From: Lichenibacterium dinghuense
Lineage (GTDB): Bacteria; Pseudomonadota; Alphaproteobacteria; Rhizobiales; Beijerinckiaceae
NCBI RefSeq assembly: GCF_021730615.1
Contig: NZ_JAJLMN010000001.1
Location: 4,723,501 to 4,787,500, forward strand
Direction: 5' to 3'
DNA length: 64,000 nucleotides
Both the position numbers and the translations under genes were made by a program. The notes beneath the pieces were generated by a model, which saw only the letters and a list, made by a program, of their open reading frames with translations, was not told where the DNA came from and ran no database searches. This document shows, in pieces, positions 25,762 through 34,871 of the stretch; the stretch's first letter is position 1, and every line of letters starts with the position of its first letter.

Positions 25762-28700
25762 TCAATGGAAGTTCCGCCCCTTCGGCATGGCCCGGCGCGC
25801 TCCGCCGGCCGCGAAGGGCGCGGGCTCCCGCGCGGGGGGCAGGGCGTCCGGCGGCCGGATGCCCGCCGCGAGGTCGCGGCCCGAGCGGCGCGCCTTGGTC
25901 TCGTGCGTCTGCGGCTTCTTCAGCTCGTCGGCGTGGGGCGTGCCGTCGAGCGGCTCGCGCCCGAGGGCGTCGAGCTCCGCCGACAGGTCCTCCAGCCGCT
26001 CCGCCACGAGGTGGACCACGCCGGACGCCTCCTGCACGGAACCCCATACGCCGAGCAGCCGCGCCGCGATCACGGCCGGCCGGTTGGCCTCGAAAACCTT
26101 GGGCCACACGATGACGTTGGCCGGCCCGGTCTCGTCCTCCAGCGTGAGGAAGATCGTGCCGTGGGCCGAGCCCGGCCGCTGGCGCACCAGCACGAGCCCC
26201 GCCACCGCCGCGCCGCGGCGCCCGCGGCCGCCGAGCTCGCCCGCGCGCTCGAGGCCTCGCCGCGTGAGCCCGCCCCGCAGGAACGACACCGGATGCGCCT
26301 TCAGCGACAGCCGCAGGCGCCGGTAGTCCTCGATCACGTGCTCGCCGAGCCGCAGCGGCGGCAGCGCCACGGCGGGCTCCAGCCCGCCCGGGGAGGTGGT
26401 GAAGAGCGGCAGCGCGTCCTCGCCGCCCGCACGGTCGAGCCCCCGCACGGCCCACAGCGCCGCGCGCCGGTCGAGCCCGAGCGAGCGGAAGGCGTCGGCC
26501 TCGGCCAGCACCTCCAGGGCGGCGGGCGACAGCTCGGCCCTCAGCCACAGGTCGCGCACCGAATCGTAGCCGGCGCCGCGGCGCTCCACGAGCCGCTCCA
26601 TCTCGGCCTCGCGCAGGCCCTTCACCAGCCGCAGCCCGAGCCGGATGGCCCGGTCGCCGAACACGTCGTCGCGCATGTCGGCGTGCTTCGGGTGGAGGCG
26701 CGCGCCGGTGCCGTCGTGTTGCGAGCCCAGCGGCACGAGCGCGTGGTCCCAACCTGAGAAGTTCACGTCGACCTCGTGCACCGCGACGCCGTGGTCGCGC
26801 GCGTCGCCGACGAGCTGGGCCGGGGCGTAGAAGCCCATCGGCTGGCTGTTCAGCAGCGCGCACGCGAAGGCGTCCGGGTAGCGGCACTTCATCCAGGCCG
26901 AGGCGTAGACCAGCAGCGCGAAGGCGGCGGCGTGGGACTCGGGGAAGCCGTAGGTGCCGAAGCCCTCGATCTGGGCGAAGCAGCGCTCGGCGAAGGCCAA
27001 GTCATACTTCCGCTCCACCATCCCGCCGATCATCTTGTCGCGGAACCGCCCGACGAGGTCGACGCGCTTGAAGGTCGCCATGGCGCGGCGCAGGCCGTCC
27101 GCCTCTGACGGGGTGAAGCCCGCCGCCACGATGGCGATGCGCATCGCCTGCTCCTGGAACAGCGGCACCCCCATGGTCTTGCCGAGCACGGCTTCCAGCT
27201 CCGCGGACGGGTAGGTGACGGCCTCCGACCCCTCGCGCCGGCGCAGGTAGGGGTGAACCATGTCGCCCTGGATGGGCCCGGGCCGCACGATCGCGACCTC
27301 GACCACGAGGTCGTAGAACTCGCGCGGCCGCAGGCGCGGCAGCATGGACATCTGCGCCCGGCTTTCGATCTGGAACACGCCCATCGTGTCGGCGCGGCTG
27401 ATCATGCGGTAGACCGCCTCGTCCTCGCCCGGCACGGTGGCGAGGCGGTATCGCTCGCCGTAGTGGCGGTCGATGAGGTCGAAGCCGCGCTGGAGCGCCG
27501 ACAGGATGCCGAGCGCCAGCACGTCGACCTTGAGCATGCCGACAGCGTCGAGGTCGTCCTTGTCCCACTCGACGGTGGTGCGCTCCGCCATGGCGGCGTT
27601 GAGGATCGGCACGGCGTCGTCGAGCCGCGAGCGGGTGATGACGAAGCCGCCCGTGTGCTGCGACAGGTGGCGCGGGAAGCCGCTCAGCTCCTCGGCGAGC
27701 CGCAGCACCTGCGCGAGGCGCCGCTCGCCGGGGTCGAAGCCGATGCGCTTCGCTTCCCCGGGGTCGATGCCCTTCGACCAGTAGCCCCACACCGTGCCGT
27801 TCAGCGCCGCCACGGCGTCGTCCGACAGGCCGAAGGCGCGGCCGACCTCGCGCACGGCCGAGCGCGTGCGATAGGTCACGACGCTCGCGGCCAGCGCGGC
27901 GCGCTCGCGCCCGTAGCGGCGGTAGATGTACTGGATCACCTCCTCGCGCCGCTCGTGCTCGAAGTCGACGTCGATGTCCGGCGGCTCGCGCCGCTCGACC
28001 GACAGGAAGCGCTCGAACAGGAGGTCGTGGTGGACGGGATCCACGGAGGTGATGCCGAGCGCGTAGCACAGCACCGAATTGGCCGCCGAGCCGCGGCCCT
28101 GGCACAGGATGCCGAGGCTCCGCGCGTGGCGCACGATGTCGTGCACGGTGAGGAAATAGGCCCAGTATCCGAGCTGGGCCACGATCGCGAGCTCGCTGTC
28201 GAGCTGCGCGCGCACCTTCGCCGGCGCCCCGAGCGGGTAGAGTTCGGCGAGCCCCGCCTCGGCATAGGCTTCGAGCGCCTCGCGCTCGGTGGCGTAACCG
28301 TCGCGCAGCTCGTCGGGGTAGTTGTATTTCAGCTGCGACAGGTCGAACGCGATCCCGGCCAGGAAGCGCAGCGTTTCGCCGACCGCCTCGGGCGCTTCCG
28401 CGAAGATGCGCGCCATCTCGGCCGCGGGCTTCAGGTGGCGCTCGGCATGGGCGTCGAGCCGGCGTCCCATGGCGTCGAGGCTCAGGCCCTCGCGGATGCA
28501 GGCGACCACGTCGGCGAGCGGCCGCCGGTCCGGGTGGTGCATCAGCGGCGCGTTGGTGGCGAGGAGCGGCGCGCCGGTCAGGCGCGACAGGGCGGCCCGC
28601 TCCGCGAGACTCCGCCGGTGGGCCGGCCCGTAGAGCTGCGTCGCGGCGAGCCAGACGCGGTCCGGCGCGGCTTCCCGCAGGGCGGCGACGAGCGGCGCCC

Positions 28701-29133
28701 AGTCCTCGGGCGATGGCGGCTCGCCGCCGCGGCCCGATCCCTCGCACAGGATCAGTTGCAGCCCGTCGCTGCCCGCCAGGAGGTCGGGCAGCACGAGGCG
28801 GCAGTCGCCCTTGGCGGCACGGCGGTTGCCGAGCGTGAGGAGGCGCGTCAGCCGCCCGTAGCCGCCGCGGTCGACCGGGTAGGCCAGCACGTCGGGCGTG
28901 CCGTCGGCGAAGACGAGCCGCGCGCCGACGACCACGCGGAAGGGCTCGTCCGCGGGGATATTGTCGCGGCGGTAGCTCCAGGCCCGCACCACGCCGGCCA
29001 GCGAGTTGCGGTCGGCGATGCCGACGCCGGCGAGCCCGATCGCGCGGGCCTGCGCCACCATCTCCTCGGGGTGCGAGGCGCCGCGCAGGAACGAGAAGTT
29101 GGTGGCGGCGGCCAGTTCGGCGAAGCGTGTCAC
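25762..29133 (-). CDS. dnaE2: Error-prone DNA polymerase III alpha-like (ImuC/DnaE2)
   Basis: A 1123-aa C-family polymerase of the DnaE2 group, which extends across lesions in SOS mutagenesis with ImuA and ImuB. The N-terminal PHP domain shows [15 protein letters not shown]. The polymerase domain has [17 protein letters not shown] and [27 protein letters not shown], with the catalytic acidic residues in DIDVDF. A helix-hairpin-helix region and an OB domain follow ([28 protein letters not shown]). The size is shorter than replicative DnaE, as for the family. It is the third gene of the cassette, 216 bp after imuB, with a palindromic repeat in the gap. Confidence 0.95.
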   Translation of the reverse strand: MTRFAELAAATNFSFLRGASHPEEMVAQARAIGLAGVGIADRNSLAGVVRAWSYRRDNIPADEPFRVVVGARLVFADGTPDVLAYPVDRGGYGRLTRLLTLGNRRAAKGDCRLVLPDLLAGSDGLQLILCEGSGRGGEPPSPEDWAPLVAALREAAPDRVWLAATQLYGPAHRRSLAERAALSRLTGAPLLATNAPLMHHPDRRPLADVVACIREGLSLDAMGRRLDAHAERHLKPAAEMARIFAEAPEAVGETLRFLAGIAFDLSQLKYNYPDELRDGYATEREALEAYAEAGLAELYPLGAPAKVRAQLDSELAIVAQLGYWAYFLTVHDIVRHARSLGILCQGRGSAANSVLCYALGITSVDPVHHDLLFERFLSVERREPPDIDVDFEHERREEVIQYIYRRYGRERAALAASVVTYRTRSAVREVGRAFGLSDDAVAALNGTVWGYWSKGIDPGEAKRIGFDPGERRLAQVLRLAEELSGFPRHLSQHTGGFVITRSRLDDAVPILNAAMAERTTVEWDKDDLDAVGMLKVDVLALGILSALQRGFDLIDRHYGERYRLATVPGEDEAVYRMISRADTMGVFQIESRAQMSMLPRLRPREFYDLVVEVAIVRPGPIQGDMVHPYLRRREGSEAVTYPSAELEAVLGKTMGVPLFQEQAMRIAIVAAGFTPSEADGLRRAMATFKRVDLVGRFRDKMIGGMVERKYDLAFAERCFAQIEGFGTYGFPESHAAAFALLVYASAWMKCRYPDAFACALLNSQPMGFYAPAQLVGDARDHGVAVHEVDVNFSGWDHALVPLGSQHDGTGARLHPKHADMRDDVFGDRAIRLGLRLVKGLREAEMERLVERRGAGYDSVRDLWLRAELSPAALEVLAEADAFRSLGLDRRAALWAVRGLDRAGGEDALPLFTTSPGGLEPAVALPPLRLGEHVIEDYRRLRLSLKAHPVSFLRGGLTRRGLERAGELGGRGRRGAAVAGLVLVRQRPGSAHGTIFLTLEDETGPANVIVWPKVFEANRPAVIAARLLGVWGSVQEASGVVHLVAERLEDLSAELDALGREPLDGTPHADELKKPQTHETKARRSGRDLAAGIRPPDALPPAREPAPFAAGGARRAMPKGRNFH

Positions 29134-29156
29134 GTCCCTATCCCGTCAGGACGCGG

Positions 29157-29322
29157 TCCCCTTCTCCCCTCGCGGGAGAAGGTGCCTCTGCGGAGCAGAG
29201 GCGGATGAGGGGGCATGGCGCCGCGCTCGACGATGCACCCTTCGAAGCGGATGGCGCCGCGCCAAGCCCCCTCATCCGTCGCCGCTTCGCGTCGACACCT
29301 TCTCCCGCGAGGGGAGAAGGGG
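29157..29322. repeat. ~165-bp palindromic (MITE-like) repeat, copy 1
   Basis: The left arm (CCCCTTCTCCCCTCGCGGGA, GAAGGTG, then GGCGGATGAGGGGG) is mirrored by the right arm (CCCCCTCATCCG, then CACCTTCTCCCGCGAGGGGA, GAAGGGG). Each arm end is itself a hairpin. A second copy with the same organisation is at 31984-32148. Here it fills the imuB-dnaE2 gap. No coding sequence or flanking target-site duplication was recognised. Confidence 0.85.
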
Positions 29323-29349
29323 AGCGCGTCCTGAGAGCCCCGAGCGTTT

Positions 29350-30900
29350 TCACCCGAACAGCCCGTGCAGGAACCAGCGCGGGCGGTCGACCTCGCGGCC
29401 GAACAGGCCCTCGCGGTAGAGCCAGTAGCGGCGGCCGTGGCGGTCCTCGGCGCGGAAGTAGTCGCGCGTGAGCTCGGCCTCGCCGGTCCACCATTGCGGC
29501 GCGATCCGCTCTGGCCCCTCGATGGCGGCGACGTCGTGCATGACCTGCCGCCAGCGGAACCGCACCGGCGGCCCGTCCGGCACCGAGGCCACGGTGTCGA
29601 TCGGCTCGGGCCGCTCGAACAGGCGGATCGGCCGGCACAGGCCCGCGCCGTCGCCACCGGGCCCGGGGTCGGGCGCGGCCATCGGGAGCGCCACCACGGC
29701 GCATTCCGGCAGGTGGCTGTCGCGGGCCGCGAGCCGCAGCACGCGCCGGAGGCCCAGCCGCGCCCCGAGCCGGTCCGCGAGGTCGGCGAAGGAGTCGGCC
29801 GAACCCGCGTCCTCCGGATCGAGCCCGTCCTGGCGCGCGTCGAGCTTCTCGCCCTCGGCCACGGCGAGGCGGATCAGGTCGAAGCCGTAGCCGGTGTCGA
29901 GCCCGTCCTCGCCGAGGGCCGCGATCTTCTCCCGGAACAGCGCGAACAGCGCCTCGGGGTCGCGCGTCGGGCGGCTCGTGCCGAGCCGCAGGTGCTTCAC
30001 GGCGCCGTCGACGCGGAAGAAGCTCGCCGCCACCGTCCGGGCGCCCTCGCCCCGCCGGGCCAGCGCGGCGCAGAGGTGGCGGCACAGCGGCAGCAGCGCC
30101 GCCTCGATCCCCTCGGCGCGGGTCAGCCCGGCCGCGAAGCGCCGCTCCGCCACGCAGCGGGGGGCCTCGAACCGCGGGCCGATGGGCGACAGGCTGCGCC
30201 CCATCAGCCCGTCGAGCCGCTGGAGCACCTCGGCGCCGAAACGCGCCGCGATGGGAGCGCGCGGGCGATGGAGCAGGTCGCCGACGCGGGCGAGGCCGGC
30301 GCGGCCGAGCCCCGCCACCACCTCGGGCGCGATCCGCAGCGCCGCCAGGGGCAGGGCGGCGGCGAGGGGCTCGAAGCCGGGCTCGTGCGGCGCCGGGGCG
30401 ATCGTCTCGGTCCCGAAGCGCGCCAGGGCCCAGGCGGCTTCGGGCGTCGACGCCACGGCGGCGCGGCAGGCGAGGCCCTGGCGCCGCAGGCCCGATTCCA
30501 CCGCCTCGACCAGCCCCGTCTCGCCGCCGAAGAGATGCGCCGAGCCGCCGACGTCGAGCATGGCGCCGTCCGGCCCGTCGGGCGCCGACAGCGGCGTGAA
30601 GCGCCGGCACCAGTCGATGACCGCCGCCATCAGGGCGGCGTCGGCACCCGCGTCTGCCTCGACGACGCGCACCGCCGGGCACAGAGCCCGCGCGTCGGCG
30701 AGCGCCTGGCCGGGACGGAGGCCGCGTGCCGCGGCCAGCGCGCAGACCGCCGTGAGACGCTGCGCGCCCTTCACCTTGGCGACTATCACGAGCGCTTCAT
30801 CCGGCGCGGGCCCCGAAGGCGACGACGCTCGCGCTTCGGCGCGCCGGACGCGGTCCGTCGGCAGCAGGGGCAGAAACGCCGACAGGTAGCGCGTGAGCAT
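29350..30900 (-). CDS. imuB: ImuB, inactive Y-family polymerase-like mutagenesis protein
   Basis: A 516-aa Y-family polymerase homologue that in other bacteria acts as a beta-clamp-binding hub for DnaE2 and ImuA. The N-terminal RYLSAFLPLLPTDRVRR is the family start. The palm region TPLSAPDGPDGAMLDVGGSAHLFGGE has lost part of the acidic catalytic set of true polymerases. The C-terminal domain ends in PRWFLHGLFG. The first ~35 codons overlap the 3' end of imuA by 104 nt in another frame, yet both protein ends look family-like. Confidence 0.93.
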   Translation of the reverse strand: MLTRYLSAFLPLLPTDRVRRAEARASSPSGPAPDEALVIVAKVKGAQRLTAVCALAAARGLRPGQALADARALCPAVRVVEADAGADAALMAAVIDWCRRFTPLSAPDGPDGAMLDVGGSAHLFGGETGLVEAVESGLRRQGLACRAAVASTPEAAWALARFGTETIAPAPHEPGFEPLAAALPLAALRIAPEVVAGLGRAGLARVGDLLHRPRAPIAARFGAEVLQRLDGLMGRSLSPIGPRFEAPRCVAERRFAAGLTRAEGIEAALLPLCRHLCAALARRGEGARTVAASFFRVDGAVKHLRLGTSRPTRDPEALFALFREKIAALGEDGLDTGYGFDLIRLAVAEGEKLDARQDGLDPEDAGSADSFADLADRLGARLGLRRVLRLAARDSHLPECAVVALPMAAPDPGPGGDGAGLCRPIRLFERPEPIDTVASVPDGPPVRFRWRQVMHDVAAIEGPERIAPQWWTGEAELTRDYFRAEDRHGRRYWLYREGLFGREVDRPRWFLHGLFG

Positions 30901-31669
30901 CGAAGCATCTCCTGTGCTGGTTCCAGACGAGCGCGTGACGGCGGTCGCGGTCGAGGTCGGCCTCGCCGCCGAGGCGGAGCTTCAGCACTCGCACCGCCAC
31001 GGCGGGGGGGCCGGGGATGGGCACGCGGCTCCCCGCCGACGCGAGGCGCGGGCTCGGGCAGGCCGCCACGGCCAGCCGCGTCTCAGCGGCGCTCGACAGG
31101 CCCGCGCCCCGGCCCGCCAGGCCGGCGTGGAGCAGGATCGCGGCGCCGCGGCCGTTCTGCGCGGCGAGCAGCAGGCGGCGCGACGGAGCGAGCCCGTAGG
31201 GCTTGGCGCTCCACAGCTCCGCCAGCACGGCCGGCGCCCCGAGCCGCAGCGCCTCCTCCAGAGCCCAGAGCGTCGCCGGCCCGTCGCCGGTGCGGACCAG
31301 GATCAGCCGGTCGGGGTCGATCCCGTGCGCGGCGAGGCCGGGCCGGTAGGGCAGGCCGGTCTCGGCCGCGGCGTGGTCCTCCACGATCCACACCAGCGGC
31401 GCGGGCCCGGCGCAGCGCCCGGCGGCGGCGAGCGCGAAGCCGGCCGCCGCGGCGGCGTCCCGCGCGTCCTCGGCCACGACCTCGTGCAGGGCCCCGCGCC
31501 GGAGGCCGCCCCCCAGCGCCGCGTCGAGCGGCAGCGCCCCGTCGCCGAGGCCGACCGGCGGCGGCCCCGAGGCCGCGCGCCGCCGCGGCGCGCCGGACCG
31601 CCCCGCCTCGATGCGGGCGACGGTGTCGCGCAGGGCGGCGACACCCGAGATGTGGTGGAGATCCGACAA
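30797..31669 (-). CDS. imuA: ImuA, RecA-like SOS mutagenesis protein
   Basis: A 290-aa protein of the ImuA (SulA/RecA-related) family, first gene of the LexA-controlled mutagenesis cassette. It has LDAALGGGLRRGALHEVVAED near residue 50, PLVWIVEDHAAAETGLPYRPGL, and the DPDRLILVRTGDGPATLWALEEALR block. The start is TTG 31669 in front of SDLHHISGVAALRDTVARIE; no in-frame ATG fits. The 3' end overlaps imuB by 104 nt. A GTTC-N7-GTTC box and a strong hairpin lie upstream. Confidence 0.9.
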   Translation of the reverse strand: MSDLHHISGVAALRDTVARIEAGRSGAPRRRAASGPPPVGLGDGALPLDAALGGGLRRGALHEVVAEDARDAAAAAGFALAAAGRCAGPAPLVWIVEDHAAAETGLPYRPGLAAHGIDPDRLILVRTGDGPATLWALEEALRLGAPAVLAELWSAKPYGLAPSRRLLLAAQNGRGAAILLHAGLAGRGAGLSSAAETRLAVAACPSPRLASAGSRVPIPGPPAVAVRVLKLRLGGEADLDRDRRHALVWNQHRRCFDAHALPVGVSAPAADGPRPARRSASVVAFGARAG

Positions 31670-31710
31670 AGCTCGCCCCGGACGATGCGACCACGCGACT
31701 CACCGGCGGT

Positions 31711-31731
31711 CCCTCCCGACAATCGGGAGGG
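31711..31731. promoter_or_regulatory. Perfect 9-bp hairpin in the imuA leader
   Basis: CCCTCCCGA, loop CAA, TCGGGAGGG. It lies between the SOS box (31742-31756) and the imuA start (31669), so it is probably in the 5' untranslated leader. It may be a terminator-like attenuator or mRNA-stabilising structure; there is no U-tract on the minus-strand side. Confidence 0.5.
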
Positions 31732-31741
31732 CCCACCATGT

Positions 31742-31756
31742 GTTCCTGTTTTGTTC
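31742..31756 (-). promoter_or_regulatory. LexA (SOS) box for imuA-imuB-dnaE2
   Basis: GTTCCTGTTTTGTTC: the alphaproteobacterial LexA motif GTTC-N7-GTTC, 73 bp upstream of imuA. It predicts induction of the mutagenesis cassette by DNA damage. Confidence 0.85.
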
Positions 31757-32399
31757 TGATATGGATTCCGGGTCCGGCTCGCCGAGTCAATACTGGGGGA
31801 AACACCGCGGGTTGGTGTCCCCGGAGGATTGAACCCACAGTTTTGCTGCCCTGGATTGTGGGGTCGAGCGGCTTATCCACAGCTGAATGGCATTGGGTCA
31901 GCTCGTTCGATCGTCTCCGGTCTCGCTCGGCCCCGTCCCTTGTGGAGCCACCGGCTTCAAGGATCTCGGAGCATCGGGGTCAGCCCCCTTCTCCCCTTGC
32001 GGGAGAAGGTGCCTCCACGCAGTGGAGGCGGATGAGGGGACGAGCGCCCGCTGTCCGGAGCGGGAGGGCTCATCGTCGAGCACGGCGCCATGCCCCCTCA
32101 TCCGACCCGGCTTCGCCGGGCCCCCTTCTCCCGCGAGGGGAGAAGGGAGCTACCCCGATGCTCTCCGACAGCCATGAGGGAGAGGGGAGCGGCCGGCGTC
32201 TCTGCTCATCCTCTGCAACAGAGGCCGGCTCCGGAGGCGGGACGCAGCCATGCGGCGGTCCGGGTGCCCGGCACGCCTATTGCAGCGCACAATAAGTCGG
32301 ACGATACGATCGCCGACCCGGGATCGCGAGCCCCTGCGAGGGCCCGCGGGCCGGCTTCGCGCGCCTCGGGCGCGCCACCTTCGAGACGGGGGACATCCC
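31757..32399. other. Gene-free stretch upstream of the MFS gene
   Basis: With the imuA leader this makes a 730-bp gap. It contains a GGGG/CCCC-ACACC/GGTGT stem around 31795-31822, a single perfect DnaA box TTATCCACA (31873-31881), the second palindromic repeat (31984-32148) and the MFS gene leader. No open frame here looks like a protein. Confidence 0.6.
31984..32148. repeat. ~165-bp palindromic (MITE-like) repeat, copy 2
   Basis: Same organisation as 29157-29322: CCCCCTTCTCCCC, GGGAGAAGGTG and GGAGGCGGATGAGGGG on the left. On the right are CCCCCTCATCCG and CCCCCTTCTCCCGCGAGGGG, AGAAGGG. The middle ~50 bp is diverged, but both copies are 165-166 bp. Confidence 0.85.
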
Positions 32400-33605
32400 A
32401 TGACCGACGCCATCCTTCCCCGCGTCGTTCCCGCGCCGGCCAGGACGGACCGGCGCCGCACCGGCCTGATCGAGCTCGCGCTGGCGGTCGGCGGCTTCGC
32501 CATCGGCACCGGCGAGTTCGCCACGATGGGCTTCCTGCCCGACCTCGCCCGCACGCTCGACATCTCCGAGCCCACGGCCGGCCACGTCATCAGCGCCTAC
32601 GCGCTCGGCGTCGTGGTGGGCTCGCCGATCATCGCCGTGCTGGCCGCCAAGCTTCATCGCCGCACGCTGCTGATCGGGCTGATGGGGGTCTTCGCGCTCG
32701 GCAACCTCCTGAGCGCGCTGGCGCCGGGCTACCACGCGCTGCTCGGCCTGCGCTTCCTCACCGGCATGCCGCACGGCGCCTATTTCGGCGTCGCCTCGCT
32801 GGTCGCGGCCTCGCTGGCCCCGGCCGGAGGGCGGGCCCGCGCGGTCGGCCGCGTCATGATGGGGCTGACCATCGCCACCGTGGTGGGGACGCCGCTCGTC
32901 ACCCTGCTCGGCCAGTCGCTCGGCTGGCGCCTCGCCTTCGCGGGCGTGGGCGGCGTGGGGCTCTTGACGGTGCTGCTGGTCGCGCTCTTCGTCCCCACGA
33001 GTTCGGCCACCGCGTCGAGCCCTCTCGTCGAGCTCGGCGCGCTGCGCCGCCCGCAGGTGTGGCTGACGCTGGGCGTCGCCGCCGTGGGGTCGGGCGGCGT
33101 CTTCGCCATCTACACCTACGTCAGCTCGACGCTGACCCAGGTGGCGGGCCTGCCGCTGGCGCTGGTGCCGGCCGCCCTGGTGCTGTTCGGCCTCGGCATG
33201 ACGGCCGGCAACGTCGTCGGCTCGAAGCTGGCCGACCGCGCCCTGATGCCGGCCATCGCGGGCGTGCTCGCGTGGGACGCCGCCGTCGGCGCGGTCTACG
33301 CCTGTGCGGCGCACAATCCCTGGACGGCCGCGGAGGCGCTGTTCCTGGTCGGCTGCGGCTTCGCCATCCTGCCCGGCCTGCAGACGCGGCTGATGGACGT
33401 CGCCGCCGACGCGCAGACCCTGGCCGCGGCGCTGAACCACTCGGCCTTCAACGTCGCCAACGCGCTCGGCGCCTGGCTCGGCGGCATCACGGTCGCGGCC
33501 GGCTACGGCTGGACCTCGACCGGCTCGGTCGCGGCCGCCCTGCCGGCGCTGGGCCTCGCGGTCTTCGGGGTCTCGGCCGCGCTGGAGCGGCGGGCGAAGG
33601 CCTGA
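32400..33605 (+). CDS. MFS transporter, DHA1/AraJ-like efflux type
   Basis: A 401-aa major facilitator with 12 hydrophobic segments, starting LIELALAVGGFAIGTGEFATMGFLPDLA. The TGEFATMGFLPDLA and SAYALGVVVGSPIIAVLAAKLHRR blocks and the GLRFLTGMPHGAYFGVA signature are typical of the arabinose-efflux/drug-export (AraJ, YdhP) group. The substrate is unknown. ATG 32400 follows GGGGGACATCCC. No regulator is adjacent. Confidence 0.9.
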   Translation: MTDAILPRVVPAPARTDRRRTGLIELALAVGGFAIGTGEFATMGFLPDLARTLDISEPTAGHVISAYALGVVVGSPIIAVLAAKLHRRTLLIGLMGVFALGNLLSALAPGYHALLGLRFLTGMPHGAYFGVASLVAASLAPAGGRARAVGRVMMGLTIATVVGTPLVTLLGQSLGWRLAFAGVGGVGLLTVLLVALFVPTSSATASSPLVELGALRRPQVWLTLGVAAVGSGGVFAIYTYVSSTLTQVAGLPLALVPAALVLFGLGMTAGNVVGSKLADRALMPAIAGVLAWDAAVGAVYACAAHNPWTAAEALFLVGCGFAILPGLQTRLMDVAADAQTLAAALNHSAFNVANALGAWLGGITVAAGYGWTSTGSVAAALPALGLAVFGVSAALERRAKA

Positions 33606-33672
33606 GGCCGGGTCCGGTTCCCGAAGGCCTCGCCTCCGGCGGGGTTCGGGGTGGCGGCCCGAGAAGAAAGCA

Positions 33673-33724
33673 CCGGGGCGCCGCCCCGGACCCCGCGAAA
33701 GGCCGGGGGCCCTTCGAAACCGAT
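33673..33724. repeat. GC-rich palindromic repeat, family B copy 2
   Basis: CCGGGGCGCCGCCCCGG, CCCCGCGAAAGGCC and TTCGAAACCG match the copy at 16326-16378. It lies between the convergent MFS and ubiK-like genes, where it could terminate transcription from either side. Confidence 0.7.
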
Positions 33725-33729
33725 CCGGA

Positions 33730-33987
33730 TCAGAGGCCAGGCGCCCGCCCGGCTTCGAGCGCGGCGATGCGGCGGCGCAGCTCGTCGTTCTCCTCGCGGG
33801 CCAGGGCCGCCATCTCGCGCACGGCCTCGAACTCCTCGCGCGTGACCACGTTCATGCCGGCCAGGATGCGCTCGACCTGCGAGCGCACGGCCGTCTCGGC
33901 CTCGCGCTTGACGCCGTTGGCGACGCCGGCGGCGTTGGTCATGAGGCTGGCGAAGTCGTCGAAGATGCGGCCGCGGGTCTGGGGCAT
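33730..33987 (-). CDS. ubiK: UbiK/BMFP-family accessory factor
   Basis: An 85-aa helical protein. The N-terminal amphipathic part (RIFDDFASLMTNAAGVANGVKREAE) and the C-terminal coiled coil (TREEFEAVREMAALAREENDELRRRIAALEA) match the membrane-fusogenic UbiK family, which assists ubiquinone biosynthesis in other proteobacteria. The symbol is by family only. Same strand as the HPr gene, 68 bp away. Confidence 0.82.
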   Translation of the reverse strand: MPQTRGRIFDDFASLMTNAAGVANGVKREAETAVRSQVERILAGMNVVTREEFEAVREMAALAREENDELRRRIAALEAGRAPGL

Positions 33988-34055
33988 GGCTCGGGTCCTG
34001 TGCTGGTCCGCCGCCGACATGGCTCCGCTTGCGCCCGGCCGCAAGCCCGCCCGCG

Positions 34056-34358
34056 CTATTCGTCCTCGCCGAACCGGTTCGCCACCAGGGCCGCCAGGGC
34101 GTCCACCACCGCCTGCGCGTCGGGCCCGGTGGCCGACACCGTGACGGTGGTGCCGCGGCCGGCGCCCAGCGTCAGGATGCCCATGATCGACTGGCCGCCG
34201 ACGGTCTCGCCCGAGCGCGTCACCGTGACGTCGGCCTGGAAGTGCTCCACGCACTGGACGAACTTGGCCGTGGCCCGGGCGTGCAGCCCCTTGCGGTTGA
34301 CGATGGGGAGGTCGCGCGTCACCGCCGCCCCGTCCACCGCCTCGGCCCCCTGCTCCAT
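34056..34358 (-). CDS. ptsH: HPr-type phosphocarrier of the nitrogen/regulatory PTS
   Basis: A 100-aa HPr. The phosphorylatable His26 is in NRKGLHARAT and the regulatory serine in GGQSIMG (Ser57), the site HPr kinase would act on. No sugar permease (EIIC) is nearby. As in other alphaproteobacteria, the partner genes hprK and an EIIA lie just upstream, so this is probably a regulatory phosphorelay and not a sugar transporter. Confidence 0.92.
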   Translation of the reverse strand: MEQGAEAVDGAAVTRDLPIVNRKGLHARATAKFVQCVEHFQADVTVTRSGETVGGQSIMGILTLGAGRGTTVTVSATGPDAQAVVDALAALVANRFGEDE

Positions 34359-34361
34359 GCG

Positions 34362-34763
34362 CTACTTCCCGTTCAGCACGCGGCTGGCGATGTTGATGTA
34401 TTTGCGCCCGGCCTCCTGGGCCTGGGTCACGGCGACCTCAAGGCTCGCCGCCTCGCGCACCGAGGCGAGCTTGATCAGCATGGGCAGGTTGATGCCCGCC
34501 ACCACCTCGACGCGGGTGCGGTCCATCACCGAGATGGCGAGGTTGGAGGGCGTGCCGCCGAACATGTCGGTCAGGAGCACGACGCCCTGGCCGGTGTCGA
34601 CGCTGGCCACGGCGGACACGATGTCCTGGCGCCGCTGCTCCATGTCGTCCTCGGGACCGATGGTGATCGTCTCGATGCCCCTCTGCGGCCCCACGACGTG
34701 CTCGAGCGCGGCGCGGAATTCCGTCGCAAGGTGGCCGTGGGTCACGAGCACCATACCGATCAT
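34362..34763 (-). CDS. PTS EIIA (mannose/fructose subfamily, regulatory)
   Basis: A 133-aa EIIA of the mannose class: MIGMVLVTHGHLATEF with the phospho-accepting His9, then VVLLTDMFGGTPSNLA and NLPMLIKLAS. It stops 3 bp before the HPr gene. With HPr and HprK it forms the incomplete PTS that signals carbon/nitrogen state in this bacterial class. No EIIB/C domain is attached. Confidence 0.92.
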   Translation of the reverse strand: MIGMVLVTHGHLATEFRAALEHVVGPQRGIETITIGPEDDMEQRRQDIVSAVASVDTGQGVVLLTDMFGGTPSNLAISVMDRTRVEVVAGINLPMLIKLASVREAASLEVAVTQAQEAGRKYINIASRVLNGK

Positions 34764-34871
34764 TGCAAGCTACCGCTCATGCCTTTGCCGGGAAGACTGC
34801 CTGCTCGACCGTTCGGTCCCGGCGCAATCTTGTGCATCGCGGCGAACTTGGCAAGCGAAATAGGGTCGCCC

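Noticed and set aside
31873..31881. Replication origin
   Set aside because: Only one DnaA box (TTATCCACA) is present, with no cluster, AT-rich unwinding region, dnaA or dnaN nearby.
29157..32148. CRISPR array
   Set aside because: Only two copies, 2.7 kb apart, each a long palindrome, with no regular spacers or cas genes.
31760..32390. Long open frame running through the imuA upstream region into the MFS gene
   Set aside because: It crosses the palindromic repeat and has no protein-like motif; the MFS start at 32400 has a Shine-Dalgarno and family N-terminus.
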